Shown here piece after piece: positions 1 to 12,999 of a DNA stretch of 64,000 nucleotides. The notes under the pieces were generated by a model, which saw only the letters and a list, made by a program, of their open reading frames with translations, searched no databases and had not been told where the DNA came from. Positions within the stretch are counted from its first letter, which is position 1, and every line of letters starts with the position of its first letter. The position numbers and the translations under genes are program-made. Source of the DNA: Bos javanicus (taxonomy: Eukaryota; Chordata; Mammalia; Artiodactyla; Bovidae); the NCBI RefSeq assembly GCF_032452875.1, contig NW_026893639.1, positions 682,001-746,000 of the forward strand, written 5' to 3'.

Positions 1-2752
1 GCCACGTGATCAGTGCATGATCAGCCACGTGATCAGTGCATGATCAGTCACGTGATCAGTGCATGATCAGCCACGTGATCAGTGCATGATCAGCCACGTG
101 ATCAGTGCATGATCAGTCACGTGATCAGTGCATGATCAGTCACGTGATCAGTGCATGATCAGTCACGTGATCAGTGCATGATAGCTACGTGATCAGTGCA
201 TGATCAGCCACGTGATCAGTGCATGATCAGCCACGTGATCAGTGCATGATCAGTCACGTGATCAGTGCATGATCATCCACGTGATCAGTGCATGATCAGT
301 CACGTGATCAGTGCATGATCAGCCACGTGATCAGTGCATGATCAGCCACGTGATCAGTGCATGATCAGTCACGTGATCAGTGCATGATCAGCCACGTGAT
401 CAGTGCATGATCAGTCACGTGATCAGTGCATGATCAGCCACGTGATCAGTGCATGACAGCCACGTGATCAGTGCATGATCAGTCACGTGATCATGTATGA
501 TCAGCCACGTGATCAGTGCATGATAGCCACGTGATCAGTGCATGATCAGTCACGTGATCAGTGCATGATCATCCACGTGATCAGTGCATGATCAGTCACG
601 TGATCAGTGCATGATCAGCCACGTGATCAGTGCATGATAGCCACGTGATCAGTGCATGATAGCCAGTGATCAGTGCATGATCAGTCACGTGATCAGTGCA
701 TGATCAGCCACGTGATCAGTGCATGATCAGCACGTGATCAGTGCATGATCAGCCACGTGATCAGTGCATGATAGCCACGTGATCAGTGCATGATCAGCCA
801 CGTGATCAGTGCATGATCAGTTACGTGATCAGTGCATGATCAGTCACGTGACCAGTACATGGTAGCTACGTGATCAGTGCATGATCAGCCACGTGATCAG
901 TGCATGATAGCCACGTGATCAGTGCATGATCAGTCACGTGATCGTGTGTGATCAGCCACGTGATCAGTGCATGATATCCACGTGATCAGTGCATGATAGC
1001 CACGTGATCAGTGCATGATAGTCACGTGATCAGTGCATGATCAGTCACGTGATCAGTGCATGATCAGCCACGTGATCAGTGCATGATAGCCACGTGATCA
1101 GTGCATGATCAGTTACGTGATCAGTGCATGATCAGTCACGTGATCAGTGCATGATAGCAACGTGATCAGTGCATGATCAGCCACGTGATCAGTGCATGAT
1201 AGCCACGTGATCAGTGCATGATCAGCTACGTGATCAGTGTATGATCAGCCACGTGATCAGTGCATGATCAGTCACGTGATCAGTGCATGATCAGCCACGT
1301 GATCAGTGCATGATACCACGTGATCAGTGCATGATCAGTCACGTGATCAGTGCATGATCAGCCACGTGATCAGTGCATGATATCCACGTGATCAGTGCAT
1401 GATAGCCACGTGATCAGTGCATGATCAGTCACGTGATCAGTGCATGATCAGCACGTGATCAGTGCATGATCAGCCACGTGATCAGTGCATGATAGTCACG
1501 TGATCAGTGCATGATCAGTCACGTGATCAGTGCATGATCAGTCACGTGATCAGTACATGATAGCTACGTGATCAGTGCATGATCAGTCACGTGATCAGTG
1601 CATGATAGCCACGTGATCAGTGCATGATCAGCACGTGATCAGTGCATGATCAGCCACGTGATCAGTGCATGATCAGTCACGTGATCAGTGCATGATCAGT
1701 CACGTGATCAGTGCATGATCAGCCACGTGATCAGTGCATGATAGCCACGTGATCAGTGCATGATCAGTCACGTGATCAGTGTATGATCAGTCACGTGACC
1801 AGTACATGTAGCTACATGATCATTGCATGATCAGCCACGTGATCAGTGCATGATAGCCACGTGATCAGTGCATGATCAGTCACGTGATCAGTGCATGATC
1901 AGTCATGTGATCAGTGCATGGTAGCTACGTGATCAGTGCATGATCAGCCACGTGATCAGTGCATGATAGCCACGTGATCAGTGCATGATCAGTCACGTGA
2001 TCAGTGCATGATCAGTCACGTGATCAGTGCATGATAAGTCACGTGATCAGTGCATGATCAATCACGTGATCAGTGCATGATCAGTCACGTGATCAGTGCA
2101 TGATAGCTACGTGATCAGTGCATGATCAGCCACGTGATCAGTGCATGATAGCCACGTGATCAGTGCATGATCAGTCACGTGATCAGTGCATGATCAGTCA
2201 CGTGATCAGTGCATGATCAGTCACGTGATCAGTGCATGATCAATTACGTGATCAGTGCATGATCAGTCACGTGACCAGTACATGGTTGCAACGTGATCAG
2301 TGCATGATCAGCCACGTGATCAGTGCATGATAGCCACGTGATCAGTGCATGATCAGTCACGTGATCAGTGCATGATCAGTCACGTGATCAGTGCATGATC
2401 ATTTACGTGATCAGTGCATGATCAGTCACGTGACCAGTATATGGTAGCCACGTGATCAGTGCATGACAGCCACGTGATCAGTGCATGATAGCCACGTGAT
2501 CAGTGCATGATCAGTCACGTGATCAGTGTATGATCAGCCACGTGATCAGTGCATGATGCCACGTGATCAGTGCATGATCAGTTACGTGAGCAGTGTATGA
2601 TCAGCCACGTGATCAGTGCATGGTCAGACACGTGATCAGTGTATGATCAGCCACGTGATCAGTGCATGATATCCAAGTGATCAGTGCATGATCAGTCACG
2701 TGATCAGTGTATGATCAGCCACGTGAACAGTGCATGCTCAGTCACGTGATCA
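1..2752 (+). repeat. Near-consensus 23-bp monomer array
   Basis: About 120 monomers, most identical to consensus apart from the C/T choice before ACGTG and the 22-bp GATAGC form. Occasional variants are GACCAGTACATGG (850, 2270) and GACCAGTATATGG (2430). Several short deletions occur (GCCAGTGATC near 662; GATACCACG near 1312). Diversity rises after about 2430, where variants typical of block flanks appear (GAGCAGTGTATG, GGTCAGACACGTG, CCAAGTG). Nothing else is seen here. Confidence 0.95.
843..852. other. Example of the GTCACGTGAC palindromic E-box decamer
   Basis: This is the first clear instance of the 10-bp perfect palindrome formed where a T-type monomer is followed by the GACCAG variant. 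The string matches the CLEAR/USF-type E-box bound by bHLH-zip factors (TFEB, TFE3, MITF, USF). It recurs many times across the window, and the CACGTG core is in most monomers. The motif is seen; any binding or function is speculation, because it is a by-product of the repeat sequence. Confidence 0.4.
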
Positions 2753-2990
2753 GGGCCTGCTGAGCTGCGTGATTACTGTCTGCTCATCTGCTTGACATTG
2801 CCAGCTGAGCTGCACGATTCCTGCCTGTCATCTGCTTGACAATTGCCAGCTGTGCTGCGTAATTCCTGCCTGCTCATCTACTTGATTATTGCCAGCTGAG
2901 CAGCATGATTTCTCAGAGCTGAGTTCCATGATTATAGCCTGCTGACTGATTCCTGCCTACTCAGCTCTTTGTTCATTGCCTCCAGATGCA
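2753..2990 (+). repeat. Divergent block A1 (A subfamily)
   Basis: A 238-bp segment starting GGGCCTGCTGAGC and ending CCTCCAGATGCA. A-type markers: TCTACTTGATTATTG, TTTCTCAGAGC, TAGCCTGCTGACTGATTCC and AGATGCAC. It has GACATTGCC where later A copies have GAATATTGCC and B copies have GACAATTGCC, so it is an intermediate or one-base-deleted form. Internally it is a run of decayed 23-mers. It pairs with the B block at 3478, start-to-start distance 725 bp. Confidence 0.9.
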
Positions 2991-3477
2991 CATGATCAGT
3001 GTATGATACCAAACATGATCAGCACATGATCAGTCACATGATCAGTGCATGATAAGCCACGTGATCAGTGCATGATCAGTTACGTGATCAGTGCATGATC
3101 AGTCACGTGACCAGTGCATGATAGCTGCGTGATCAGTGCATGATCAGTCACGTGATCAGTGCATGATCAGTCACGTGATCAGTGCATGATCAGCCACGTG
3201 ATCAGTGCATGATCAGTCACGTGATCAGTGCATGATAGCTACGTGATCAGTGCATGATCAGCCACGTGATCAGTGCATGATCAGCCACGTGATCAGTGCA
3301 TGATCAGTTACGTGAGCAGTGTATGATCAGCCACGTGATCAGTGCATGGTCAGACACGTGAACAGTGTATGATCAGCCACGTGATCAGTGCATGATATCC
3401 AGTGATCAGTGCATGATCAATCACGTGATCAGTGTATGATCAGCCACGTGAACAGTGCATGCTCAGTCACGTGATCA
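2991..3477 (+). repeat. 23-bp array between blocks A1 and B1
   Basis: About 21 monomers. The stretch begins with A-specific flank monomers (ACCAAACATGATC, GATAAGCCACG). It ends with the standard block lead-in (GGTCAGACACGTG, GATATCCAGTG, CATGCTCAGTC) found upstream of nearly every block. Confidence 0.9.
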
Positions 3478-3720
3478 GGGCCTGCTGAGCTGCGTGATTA
3501 CTGTCTGCTCATCTGCTTGACAATTGCCAGCTGAGCTGCACGATTCCTGCCTGTCATCTGCTTGACAATTGCCAGCTGTGCTGTGTAATTCCTGCCTGCT
3601 CAGCTGCTTGATTATTGCCAGCTGAGCAGCATGATTCCTCACAGCTGAGTTCCATGATTATTGCCTGCTGACTGTTTGATTCATGCCTACTCAGCTCTTT
3701 GTTTATTGCCTCCAGAGGCA
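3478..3720 (+). repeat. Divergent block B1 (B subfamily)
   Basis: The 243-bp B form: GACAATTGCC, CTCAGCTGCTTG, TTCCTCACAGC, TTGCCTGCTGACTGTTTGATTC and AGAGGCAC. It resolves into 46-bp dimers of decayed 23-mers starting at GAGCTGCGTG, GAGCTGCACG, GTGCTGTGTA and GAGCAGCATG. Several PvuII sites (CAGCTG) lie inside; the common consensus monomer has none. The minus strand is open for 62 codons from a TTG to a TGA, which I treat as chance. Confidence 0.92.
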
Positions 3721-6445
3721 CATGATCAGTGTATGATAGCAAACATGATCAGCGCATGATCAGTCACATGATCAGCGCCATTAAGTCACGTGATCACTAC
3801 ATGATAGTCATGTGATCAGTCCATGCTCAGTCACGGTATCAGTGCATGATCAGCCACGTGATCAGTGCATGATAGCCACGTGATCAGTGCATGATCAGCC
3901 ACGTGATCAGTGCATGATCAGCCACGTGATCAGTGCATGATTGCCACGTGATCAGTGCATGATCAGTCACGTGATCAGTGCATGATCAGGCACGTGATCA
4001 GTGCATGATCAGCCACGTGATCAGTGCATGATAGCCACGTGATCAGTGCATGATCAGTCACGTGATCAGTGCATGATCAGTCACGTGACCAGTACATGGT
4101 AGCTACGTGATCATTGCATGATCAGCCACGTGATCAGTGCATGATAGCCACGTGATCAGTGCATGATCAGTCACGTGATCAGTGCATGATCAGTCACGTG
4201 ATCAGTGCATGATCAGGCACGTGATCAGTGCATGATCAGCCACGTGATCAGTGCATGATAGCCACGTGATCAGTGCATGATCAGTCACGTGATCAGTGCA
4301 TGATCAGTCACGTGATCAGTGCATGATCAGCCACGTGATCAGTGCATGATCAATTACGTGATCAGTGCATGATCAGTCACGTGATCAGTATGATAGCTGC
4401 GTGATCAGTGCATGATCAGCCACGTGATCAGTGCATGATAGCCACGTGATCAGTGCATGATCAGTCACGTGATCAGTGCATGATCAGTCACGTGATCAGT
4501 GCATGATCAGCCACGTGATCAGTGCATGATCAGTCACGTGATCAGTGCATGGTAGCTGCATGATCATTGCATGATCAGCCACGTGATCAGTGCATGATAG
4601 CCACGTGATCAGTGCATGATCAGCCACGTGATCAGTGCATGATCAGTCACGTGATCAGTGCATGATCAGTCACGTGATCAGTGCATGATAGCTACGTGAT
4701 CAGTGCATGATCAGCCACGTGATCAGTGCATGATAGCCACGTGATCAGTGCATGATAGCCACGTGATCAGTGCATGATCAGTCACGTGATCAGTGCATGA
4801 TCAGCCACGTGATCAGTGCATGATATCCACGTGATCAGTGCATGATAGCCACGTGATCAGTGCATGATAGCCACGTGATCAGTGCATGATCAGTCACGTG
4901 ATCAGTGTGATCAGCCACGTGATCAGTGCATGATCAGTCACGTGATCAGTGCATGATCAATCGTGATCAGTGCATGATCAGTCACGTGACCAGTGCATGA
5001 TTGCTACGTGATCATTGCATGATCAGCCACGTGATCAGTGCATGATAGCCACGTGATCAGTGCATGATCAGCCACGTGATCAGTGCATGATATCCACGTG
5101 ATCAGTGCATGATCAGTCACGTGATCAGTGCATGATCAGCCACGTGATCAGTGCATGATCAGACACGTGATCAGTGCATGATCAGCCACGTGATCAGTGC
5201 ATGATCAGCCACGTGATCAGTGCATGATCAGCCACGTGATCAGTGCATGATCAGTCACGTGTCAGTACATGGTAGCTACGTGATCAGTGCATGATCAGCC
5301 ACGTGATCAGTGCATGATAGCCACGTGATCAGTGCATGATCAGTCACGTGATCAGTGCATGATCAGTCACGTGATCAGTGCATGATCAGTTACGTGATCA
5401 GTGCATGATCAGTCAGTGACCAGTGCATGGTAGCTACGTGATCAGTGCATGATCAGCCACGTGATCAGTGCATGATAGCCACGTGATCAGTGCATGATCA
5501 GTCACGTGATCAGTGCATGATCAGCCACGTGATCAGTGCATGATCAGTCACGTGATCAGTGCATGATCAGCCACGTGATCAGTGCATGATCAGTCACGTG
5601 ATCAGTGCATGATCAGTCACGTGATCAGTGCATGATAGCTACGTGATCAGTGCATGATCAGCCACGTGATCAGTGCATGATAGCCACGTGATCAGTGCAT
5701 GATCAGTCACGTGATCAGTGCATGATCAGTCACGTGATCAGTGCATGATAGCTGCATGATCAGTGCATGATCAGCCACGTGATCAGTGCATGATAGCCAC
5801 GTGATCAGTGCATGATCAGTCACGTGATCAGTGCATGATCAGTCACGTGATCAGTGCATGATCAGCCACGTGATCAGTGCATGATCAATTACGTGATCAG
5901 TGCATGATCAGTCACGTGACCAGTACATGATAGCCACGTGATCAGTGCATGATCAGCCACGTGATCAGTGCATGATCAGTCACGTGATCAGTGCATGATC
6001 ATTTACGTGATCAGTGCATGATCAGTCACGTGACCAGTATATGGTAGCTACGTGATCATTCCATGACGAGCCACGTGAGCAGTGCATGATAGCCACGTGA
6101 TCAGTGCATGATCAGTTACGTGAGCAGAGTATGATCAGCCACGTGATCAGTGCATGAGTGCCACGTGATCAGTGCATGATATGTCACGTGACAGGTGTGT
6201 GATCAGCCACGTGAACAGTGCATGTTCAGCCACGTGATCAGTGCATGATAGCCACGTGATCAGTGCATGATCAGTTACGTGAGCAGTGTATGATCAGCCA
6301 CGTGATCAGTGCATGGTCAGACACGTGAACAGTGTATGTTCAGCCACGTGATCAGTGCATGATATCCAAGTAATCAGTGCATGATCAATCACGTGATCAG
6401 TGTATGATCAGCCACGTGAACAGGGCATGCTCAGTCACGTGATCT
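3721..6445 (+). repeat. 23-bp array, mostly near-consensus
   Basis: About 118 monomers. The first ~120 bp is the flank that follows every B block (CGCCATTAAGTCACG, GATCACTACATG, CAGTCCATGCTC, CACGGTATCAG). From 3840 to about 6000 the monomers are close to consensus. From about 6000 to 6445 the more varied block lead-in appears (GACGAGCC, GAGCAGAGTATG, GATATGTCACGTGACAGG). Confidence 0.92.
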
Positions 6446-6688
6446 GGGCCTGCTGAGCTGCGTGATTACTGTCTGCTCATCTGCTTGACAATTGCCAGCT
6501 GAGCTGCACGATTCCTGCCTGTCATCTGCTTGACAATTGCCAGCTGTGCTGCGTAATTCCTGCCTGCTCAGCTGCTTGATTATTGCCAGCTGAGCAGCAT
6601 GATTCCTCACACCTGAGTTCCATGATTATTGCCTGCTGACTGTTTGATTCGTGCCTACTCAGCTCTTTGTTTATTGCCTCCAGAGGCA
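6446..6688 (+). repeat. Divergent block B2 (B subfamily, CACACCTGAG variant)
   Basis: A 243-bp B block with CTCACACCTGAG instead of CTCACAGCTGAG, which removes one PvuII site, and TTCGTGCC. It shares the CACACC variant with the blocks at 10090 and 12757, which groups these three as close relatives. The lead-in reads CAGGGCATGC and GATCTGGGCC, private changes. Confidence 0.92.
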
Positions 6689-8555
6689 CATGATCAGTGT
6701 ATGATAGCAAACATGATCATCTCATGATCAGTCACATGATCAGCGCCATTAAGTCACCTGATCACTACATGATAGTCATGTGATCAGTCCATGCTCAGTC
6801 ACGGTATCAGTGCATGATCAGCCACGTGATCAGTGCATGATCTGTCACATGATTAGTGTATGATCATCCACGTGATCAGTGCATGGGCAGTCATGTGATC
6901 AGTGCATGATATAGACGTGATCAGTGCATGATCAGTCTCGTGATCAGTGCATGATAGCCACGTGATCAGTGCATGATCAGTCACCTGATGGGTGTATGAT
7001 CATTCAGGTGACCTGTACATGGTAGCTACATGATCATTGCATGATCAGCCACGTGAGTAGTGCATGATAGCCACGTGATCACTGCATGATCAGTCACGTG
7101 ATCAGTGCATGATCAGTCATGTGACCAGTACATGGTAGCTGCGTGATCATGCATGATCAGCCACGTGAGCAGTGCATGATAGCCACGTGATCAGTGCATG
7201 ATCAGACACGTGATCAGTGCATGATCAGTCACGTGATCAGTGCATGATCAGCCACGTGATCAGTGCATGATCAGGCACGTGATCAGTGTATGTCAGCCAC
7301 GTGATCAGTGCATGATAGCCACGTGATCAGTGCATGATCAGTCACGTGATCAGTGCATGATCAGTCACGTGATCAGTGCATGATCAGCCACGTGATCAGT
7401 GCATGATCAGCCACGTGATCAGTGCATGATCAGTCACGTGATCAGTGCATGATCAGCCACGTGATCAGTGCATGATCAGTCACGTGATCAGTGCATGATC
7501 AGTCACGTGATCAGTGCATGATAGCTACGTGATCAGTGCATGATCAGCCACGTGATCAGTGCATGATAGCCACGTGATCAGTGCATGATCAGTCACGTGA
7601 TCAGTGCATGATCAGTCACGTGATCAGTGCATGGTAGCTGCGTGATCATGCATGATCAGCCACGTGATCAGTGCATGATAGCCACGTGATCAGTGCATGA
7701 TCAGTCACGTGATCAGTGCATGATCAGTCACGTGATCAGTGCATGATCAGCCACGTGATCAGTGCATGATAGCCACGTGATCAGTGCATGATCAGTCACG
7801 TGATCAGTGCATGATCAGTCACGTGATCAGTGCATGATCAGCCACGTGATCAGTGCATGATCAGCCACGTGATCAGTGCATGATCAATTACGTGATCAGT
7901 GCATGATCAGTCACGTGACCAGTACATGGTAGCTACGTGATCATTGCATGATCAGCCACGTGATCAGTGCATGATCAGCCACGTGATCAGTGCATGATCA
8001 GGCACGTGATCAGTGCATGATCAGCCACGTGATCAGTGCATGATAGCCACGTGATCAGTGCATGATCAGTCACGTGATCAGTGCATGATCAGTCACGTGA
8101 TCAGTGCATGATCAGCCACGTGATCAGTGCATGATCAGCCACGTGATCAGTGCATGATCAATTACGTGATCAGTGCATGATCAGTCACGTGACCAGTACA
8201 TGGTAGCTACGTGATCATTGCATGATCAGCCACGTGATCAGTGCATGATAGCCACGTGATCAGTGCATGATCAGCCACGTGATCAGTGCATGATCAGTCA
8301 CGTGATCAGTGCATGATCAGTCACGTGATCAGTGCATGATCAGCCACGTGATCAGTGCATGTGAGTCATGTAGTCAATGCATGATAGCCCGTGATCAGTG
8401 CATGATCAGTCCCGTGATCAGTGTATGATCAGCCACGTGATCAGTGCATGATAGCTACGTGATCAGTGCATGATCAGTCACATGATCAGTGCATGATCAG
8501 TCACGTGATCAGTGTGATCAGCCACGTGAACAGTGCATGCTCAGTCACGTGATCA
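6689..8555 (+). repeat. 23-bp array
   Basis: About 81 monomers. The first ~450 bp is varied (GATCTGTCACATG, GATATAGACG, CACCTGATGGGTG, GACCTGTACATGG) and resembles the same position after the blocks at 10090 and 14769. The rest is near-consensus. A 272-bp repeat of the CAATTACGTG and GACCAGTACATGG marker pair occurs around 7915 and 8187. Confidence 0.9.
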
Positions 8556-8794
8556 GGGCCTGCTGAGCTGCGTGATTACTGTCTGCTCATCTGCTTGACA
8601 ATTGCCAGCTGAGCTGCACGATTCCTGCCTGTCATCTGCTTGACAATTGCCACCTGTGCTGCGTAATTCCTGCCTGCTCAGCTGCTTGATTATTGCCAGC
8701 TGAGCAGCATGATTCCTCACAGCTGAGTTCCATGATTATAGCCTGCTGACTGATTCCTGCCTACTCAGCTCTTTGTTCATTGCCTCCAGAGGCA
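8556..8794 (+). repeat. Divergent block, A/B hybrid
   Basis: The first ~170 bp is B-type (GACAATTGCC, CTCAGCTGCTTG, TTCCTCACAGC). The next part is A-type (TAGCCTGCTGACTGATTCC, TTCATTGCC). The end returns to B-type AGAGGCAC, followed by A-type flank (GACACCAAACATG). This is best read as recombination or gene conversion between A and B blocks. It also has GCCACCTGTG in place of GCCAGCTGTG. No partner block lies ~800 bp away. Confidence 0.88.
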
Positions 8795-10089
8795 CATGAT
8801 CAGTGTATGACACCAAACATGATCAGCACATGATCAGTCACATGATCAGTGCATGATAAGCCACGTGATCAGTGCATGATCAGTCATGTGATCAGTGCAT
8901 GATCAGTCACGTGACCAGTGCATGATAGCTACGTGATCAGTGCATGATCAGCCACGTGATCAGTGCATGATCAGTCACGTGATCAGTGCATGATCAGTCA
9001 CGTGATCAGTGCATGATCAGCCACGTGATCAGTGCATGATCCACGTGATCAGTGCATGATAGCCACGTGATCAGTGCATGATCAGTCACGTGATCAGTGC
9101 ATGATCAGTCACGTGATCGTGTGTGATCAGCCACTGATCAGTGCATGATCAGCCACGTGATCAGTGCATGATCAGTACGTGATCAGTGCATGATCAGTCA
9201 CGTGACAGTACATGGTAGCTACGTGATCATTGCATGATCAGCCACGTGATCAGTGCATGATAGCCACGTGATCAGTGCATGATAGCCACGTGATCAGTGC
9301 ATGATCAGTCATGTGATACGTGTGTGATCAGCCACGTGATCAGTGCATGATATCCACGTGATCAGTGCATGATAGCCACGTGATCAGTGCATGATAGCCA
9401 CGTGATCAGTGCATGATCAGTCACGTGATACATGTGTGATCAGCCACGTGATCAGTGCATGATGAGCCACGTGATCAGTGCAGATCAATTACGTGATCAG
9501 TGCATGATCAGTCACGTGACCTGTACATGGTTGCTACGTGATCATTGCATGATCAGCCACGTGAGCAGAGCATGATAGCCACGTGATCAGTGCATTATCA
9601 GTCACGTGATCAGTACATGATCAGTCACGTGAACAGTGCATGATCAGTTACGTGATCTGTGCATGATCAGTCACGTGACCAGTATATGGTAGCTACGTGA
9701 TCATTCCATGACGAGCCACGTGAGCAGTGCATGATAGCCACGTGATGTGTGCATGATGAGTTACGTGAGCAGAGTATGATCAGCCACGTGATCAGTGCAT
9801 GAGTGCCACGTGATCAGTGCATGATATGTCACGTGACAGGTGTGTGATCAGCCACGTGAACAGTGCATGTTCAGCCACGTGATCAGTGCATGATAGCCAC
9901 GTGATCAGTGCATGATCAGTTACGTGAGCAGTGTATGATCAGCCACGTGATCAGTGCATGGTCAGACACGTGAACAGTGTATGATCAGCCACGTGATCAG
10001 TGCATGATATCCAAGTGATCAGTGCATGATCATCACGTGATCAGTGTATGATCAGCCACGTGAACAGTGCATGCTCAGTCACGTGATCA
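8795..10089 (+). repeat. 23-bp array
   Basis: About 56 monomers. Near-consensus to about 9480, then the varied block lead-in (GACGAGCCACGTGAGCAG, GATGTGTGCATG, GATATGTCACGTGACAGG, GTTCAGCCACG). Several short deletions occur near 9030-9180 (GATCCACG, GCCACTGATC). Confidence 0.9.
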
Positions 10090-10332
10090 GGGCCTGCTGA
10101 GCTGCGTGATTACTGTCTGCTCATCTGCTTGACAATTGCCAGCTGAGCTGCACGATTCCTGCCTGTCATCTGCTTGACAATTGCCAGCTGTGCTGCCTAA
10201 TTCCTGCTTGCTCAGCTGCTTGATTATTGCCAGCTGAGCAGCATGATTCCTCACACCTGAGTTCCATGATTATTGCCTGCTGACTGTTTGATTCGTACCT
10301 ACTCAGCTCTTTGTTTATTGCCTCCAGAGGCA
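10090..10332 (+). repeat. Divergent block B3 (CACACCTGAG variant)
   Basis: A 243-bp B block with GTGCTGCCTAATTCC, CTGCTTGCTCAGC and CACACCTGAG. The first two changes are otherwise seen only at 12757, supporting a direct duplication. It uniquely has TTCGTACC. The flank lacks the CAGCGCATGATC monomer present after most other B blocks. Confidence 0.92.
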
Positions 10333-12756
10333 CATGATCAGTGTATGATAGCAAACATGATCAGTCACATGATCAGCGCCATTAAGTCACGTGATCACTA
10401 CATGATAGTCATGTGATCAGTCCATGCTCAGTCACGGTATCAGTGCATGATCAGCCACGTGATCAGTGCATGATCAGCCACGTGATCAGTTCATGATAGC
10501 CACGTGATCAGTGCATGATCAGTCACGTGATCAGTGCATGATCAGGCAGGTGATCAGTGCATGATCAGCCACGTGATCAGTGCATGATAGCCACGTGATC
10601 AGTGCATGATCAGTCACCTGATGGGTGTATGATCAGTCACGTGACCAGTACATGGTAGCTACATGATCATTGCATGATCAGCCACGTGAGTAGTGCATGA
10701 TAGCCACGTGATCAGTGCATGATCAGTCACGTGATCAGTGCATGATCAGTCATGTGATGTGTGCATGATCAGGCACGTGATCAGTGCATGATCAGCCACG
10801 TGATCAGTGCATGATAGCCACGTGATCAGTGCATGATCAGTCACGTGATCAGTGCATGATCAGTCACGTGATCAGTGCATGATCAGCCACGTGATCAGTG
10901 CATGATCAGCCACGTGATCAGTGCATGATCAATTACGTGATCAGTGCATGATCAGTCACGTGACCAGTGCATGGTAGCTACGTGATCAGTGCATGATCAG
11001 CCACGTGATCAGTGCATGATAGCCACGTGATCAGTGCATGATCAGCCACGTGATCAGTGCATGATCAGCCACGTGATCAGTGCATGATCAATTACGTGAT
11101 CAGTGCATGATCAGTCACGTGACCAGTGCATGGTAGCTACGTGATCATTGCATGATCAGCCACGTGATCAGTGCATGATAGCCACGTGATCAGTGCATGA
11201 TCAGTCACGTGATCAGTGCATGATCAGTCACGTGATCAGTGCATGATCATTACGTGATCAGTGCATGATCAGTCACGTGATCAGTGCATGATAGCTACGT
11301 GATCATTGCATGATCAGCCACGTGATCAGTGCATGATAGCCACGTGATCAGTGCATGATCAGTCACGTGATCAGTGTATGATCAGCCACGTGATCAGTGC
11401 ATGACAGTCACGTGATCAGTGCATGATATAGCCGTGATCAGTGCATGATCAGTCACGTGATCAGTGCATGATCAGCCACGTGATCAGTGCATGATAGCCA
11501 CGTGATCAGTGCATGATAGCCAGTGATCAGTGCATGATCAGTCACGTGATCAGTGCATGATCAGCCACGTGATCAGTGCATGATTGCCACTGATCAGTGC
11601 ATGATCAGTCACGTGATCAGTGCATGATCAGTCACGTGATCAGTGCATGATCAGCCACGTGATCAGTGCATGATCAGTCACGTGATCAGTGCATGATCAG
11701 TCACGTGATCAGTGCATGATCAGTCACGTGATCAGTGCATGATCAGCCACGTGATCAGTGCATGATCAGCCACGTGATCAGTGCATGATCAGCCACGTGA
11801 TCAGTGCATGATCAGTCACGTGATCAGTGCATGATAGTCACGTGATCAGTGCATGATCAGCCACGTGATCAGTGCATGATCAGCCACGTGATCAGTGCAT
11901 GATAGCCACGTGATCAGTGCATGATCAGTCACGTGATCAGTGCATGATCAGCCACGTGATCAGTGCATGATCAGACACGTGATCAGTGCATGATAGCCAC
12001 GTGATCAGTGCATGATAGCCACGTGATCAGTGCATGATCATCACGTGATCAGTGCATGATCAGCCACGTGATCAGTGCATGAGAGCCACGTGATCAGTGC
12101 ATGATCAGTCACGTGATACATGTGTGATCAGCCACGTGATCAGTGCATGATGAGCCACGTGATCAGTGCAGGATCAATTACGTGATCAGTGCATGATCAG
12201 TCACGTGACCAGTACATGGTTGCTACGTGATCGTTGCATGATCAGCCACGTGAGCAGTGCATGATAGCCACGTGATCAGTGCATGATCAGTCACGTGATC
12301 AGTACATGATCAGTCACGTGAACAGTGCATGATCAGTTACGTGATCTGTGCATGATCAGTCACGTGACCAGTATATGGTAGCTACGTGATCATTCCATGA
12401 CGAGCCACGTGAGCAGTGCATGATAGCCACGTGATGTGTGCATGATCAGTTACGTGAGCAGAGTATGATCAGCCACGTGATCAGTGCATGAGTGCCACGT
12501 GATCAGTACATGATATGTCACGTGACAGGTGTGTGATCAGCCACGTGAACAGTGCATGTTCAGCCACGTGATCAGTGCATGATAGCCACGTGATCAGTGC
12601 ATGATCAGTTACGTGAGCAGTGTATGATGAGCCACGTGATCAGTGCATGGTCAGACACGTGAAGAGTGTATGATCAGCCACGTGATCAGTGCATGATCAT
12701 CACGTGATCAGTGTATGATCAGCCACCTGAACAGTGCATGCTCAGTCACGTGATCA
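10090..12756 (+). repeat. 2.67-kb higher-order repeat, full copy
   Basis: From the B block at 10090 to the next at 12757 the distance is 2,667 bp. Rare variants recur at the same offset: CACCTGATGGGTG at about 10616 versus CACCTGGTGGGTG at about 13283, and GACAGTCACG with GATATAGCCGTG near 11402 versus 14069. The unit holds one B block (10090-10332) and about 105 monomers, mostly near-consensus with a varied tail from about 12110. It differs from the 5.08-kb unit, having no A block. Confidence 0.85.
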
Positions 12757-12999
12757 GGGCCTGCTGAGCTGCGTGATTACTGTCTGCTCATCTGCTTGAC
12801 AATTGCCAGCTGAGCTGCACGATTCCTGCCTGTCATCTGCTTGACAATTGCCAGCTGTGCTGCCTAATTCCTGCTTGCTCAGCTGCTTGATTATTGCCAG
12901 CTGAGCAGCATGATTCCTCACACCTGAGTTCCATGATTATTGCCTGCTGACTGTTTGATTCGTGCCTACTCAGCTCTTTGTTTATTGCCTCCAGAGGCA
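12757..12999 (+). repeat. Divergent block B4 (CACACCTGAG variant)
   Basis: A 243-bp B block nearly identical to the one at 10090, sharing GTGCTGCCTAATTCC, GCTTGCTCAGC and CACACCTGAG but with TTCGTGCC. It heads the second copy of the 2.67-kb unit. Confidence 0.92.

Noticed and set aside
1..2752. CRISPR array, suggested by short regular repeats
   Set aside because: The units abut with no unique spacers and are themselves variable. There are no cas genes, and the array extends over 64 kb with higher-order structure.
2753..2990. The ~240-bp blocks as a transposable element or SINE insertion
   Set aside because: No target-site duplication, poly-A tail, terminal repeats or RNA polymerase III boxes are seen. 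The blocks resolve into decayed 23-mers in the same register as the array.
3554..3742. 62-aa minus-strand open reading frame, present 15 times in the B blocks, as a possible gene family
   Set aside because: It starts at TTG, has no promoter or plausible upstream signal, lies wholly within satellite sequence and its flank, and resembles no protein I know. The copies are conserved because the DNA block is repeated, not because of visible coding constraint.
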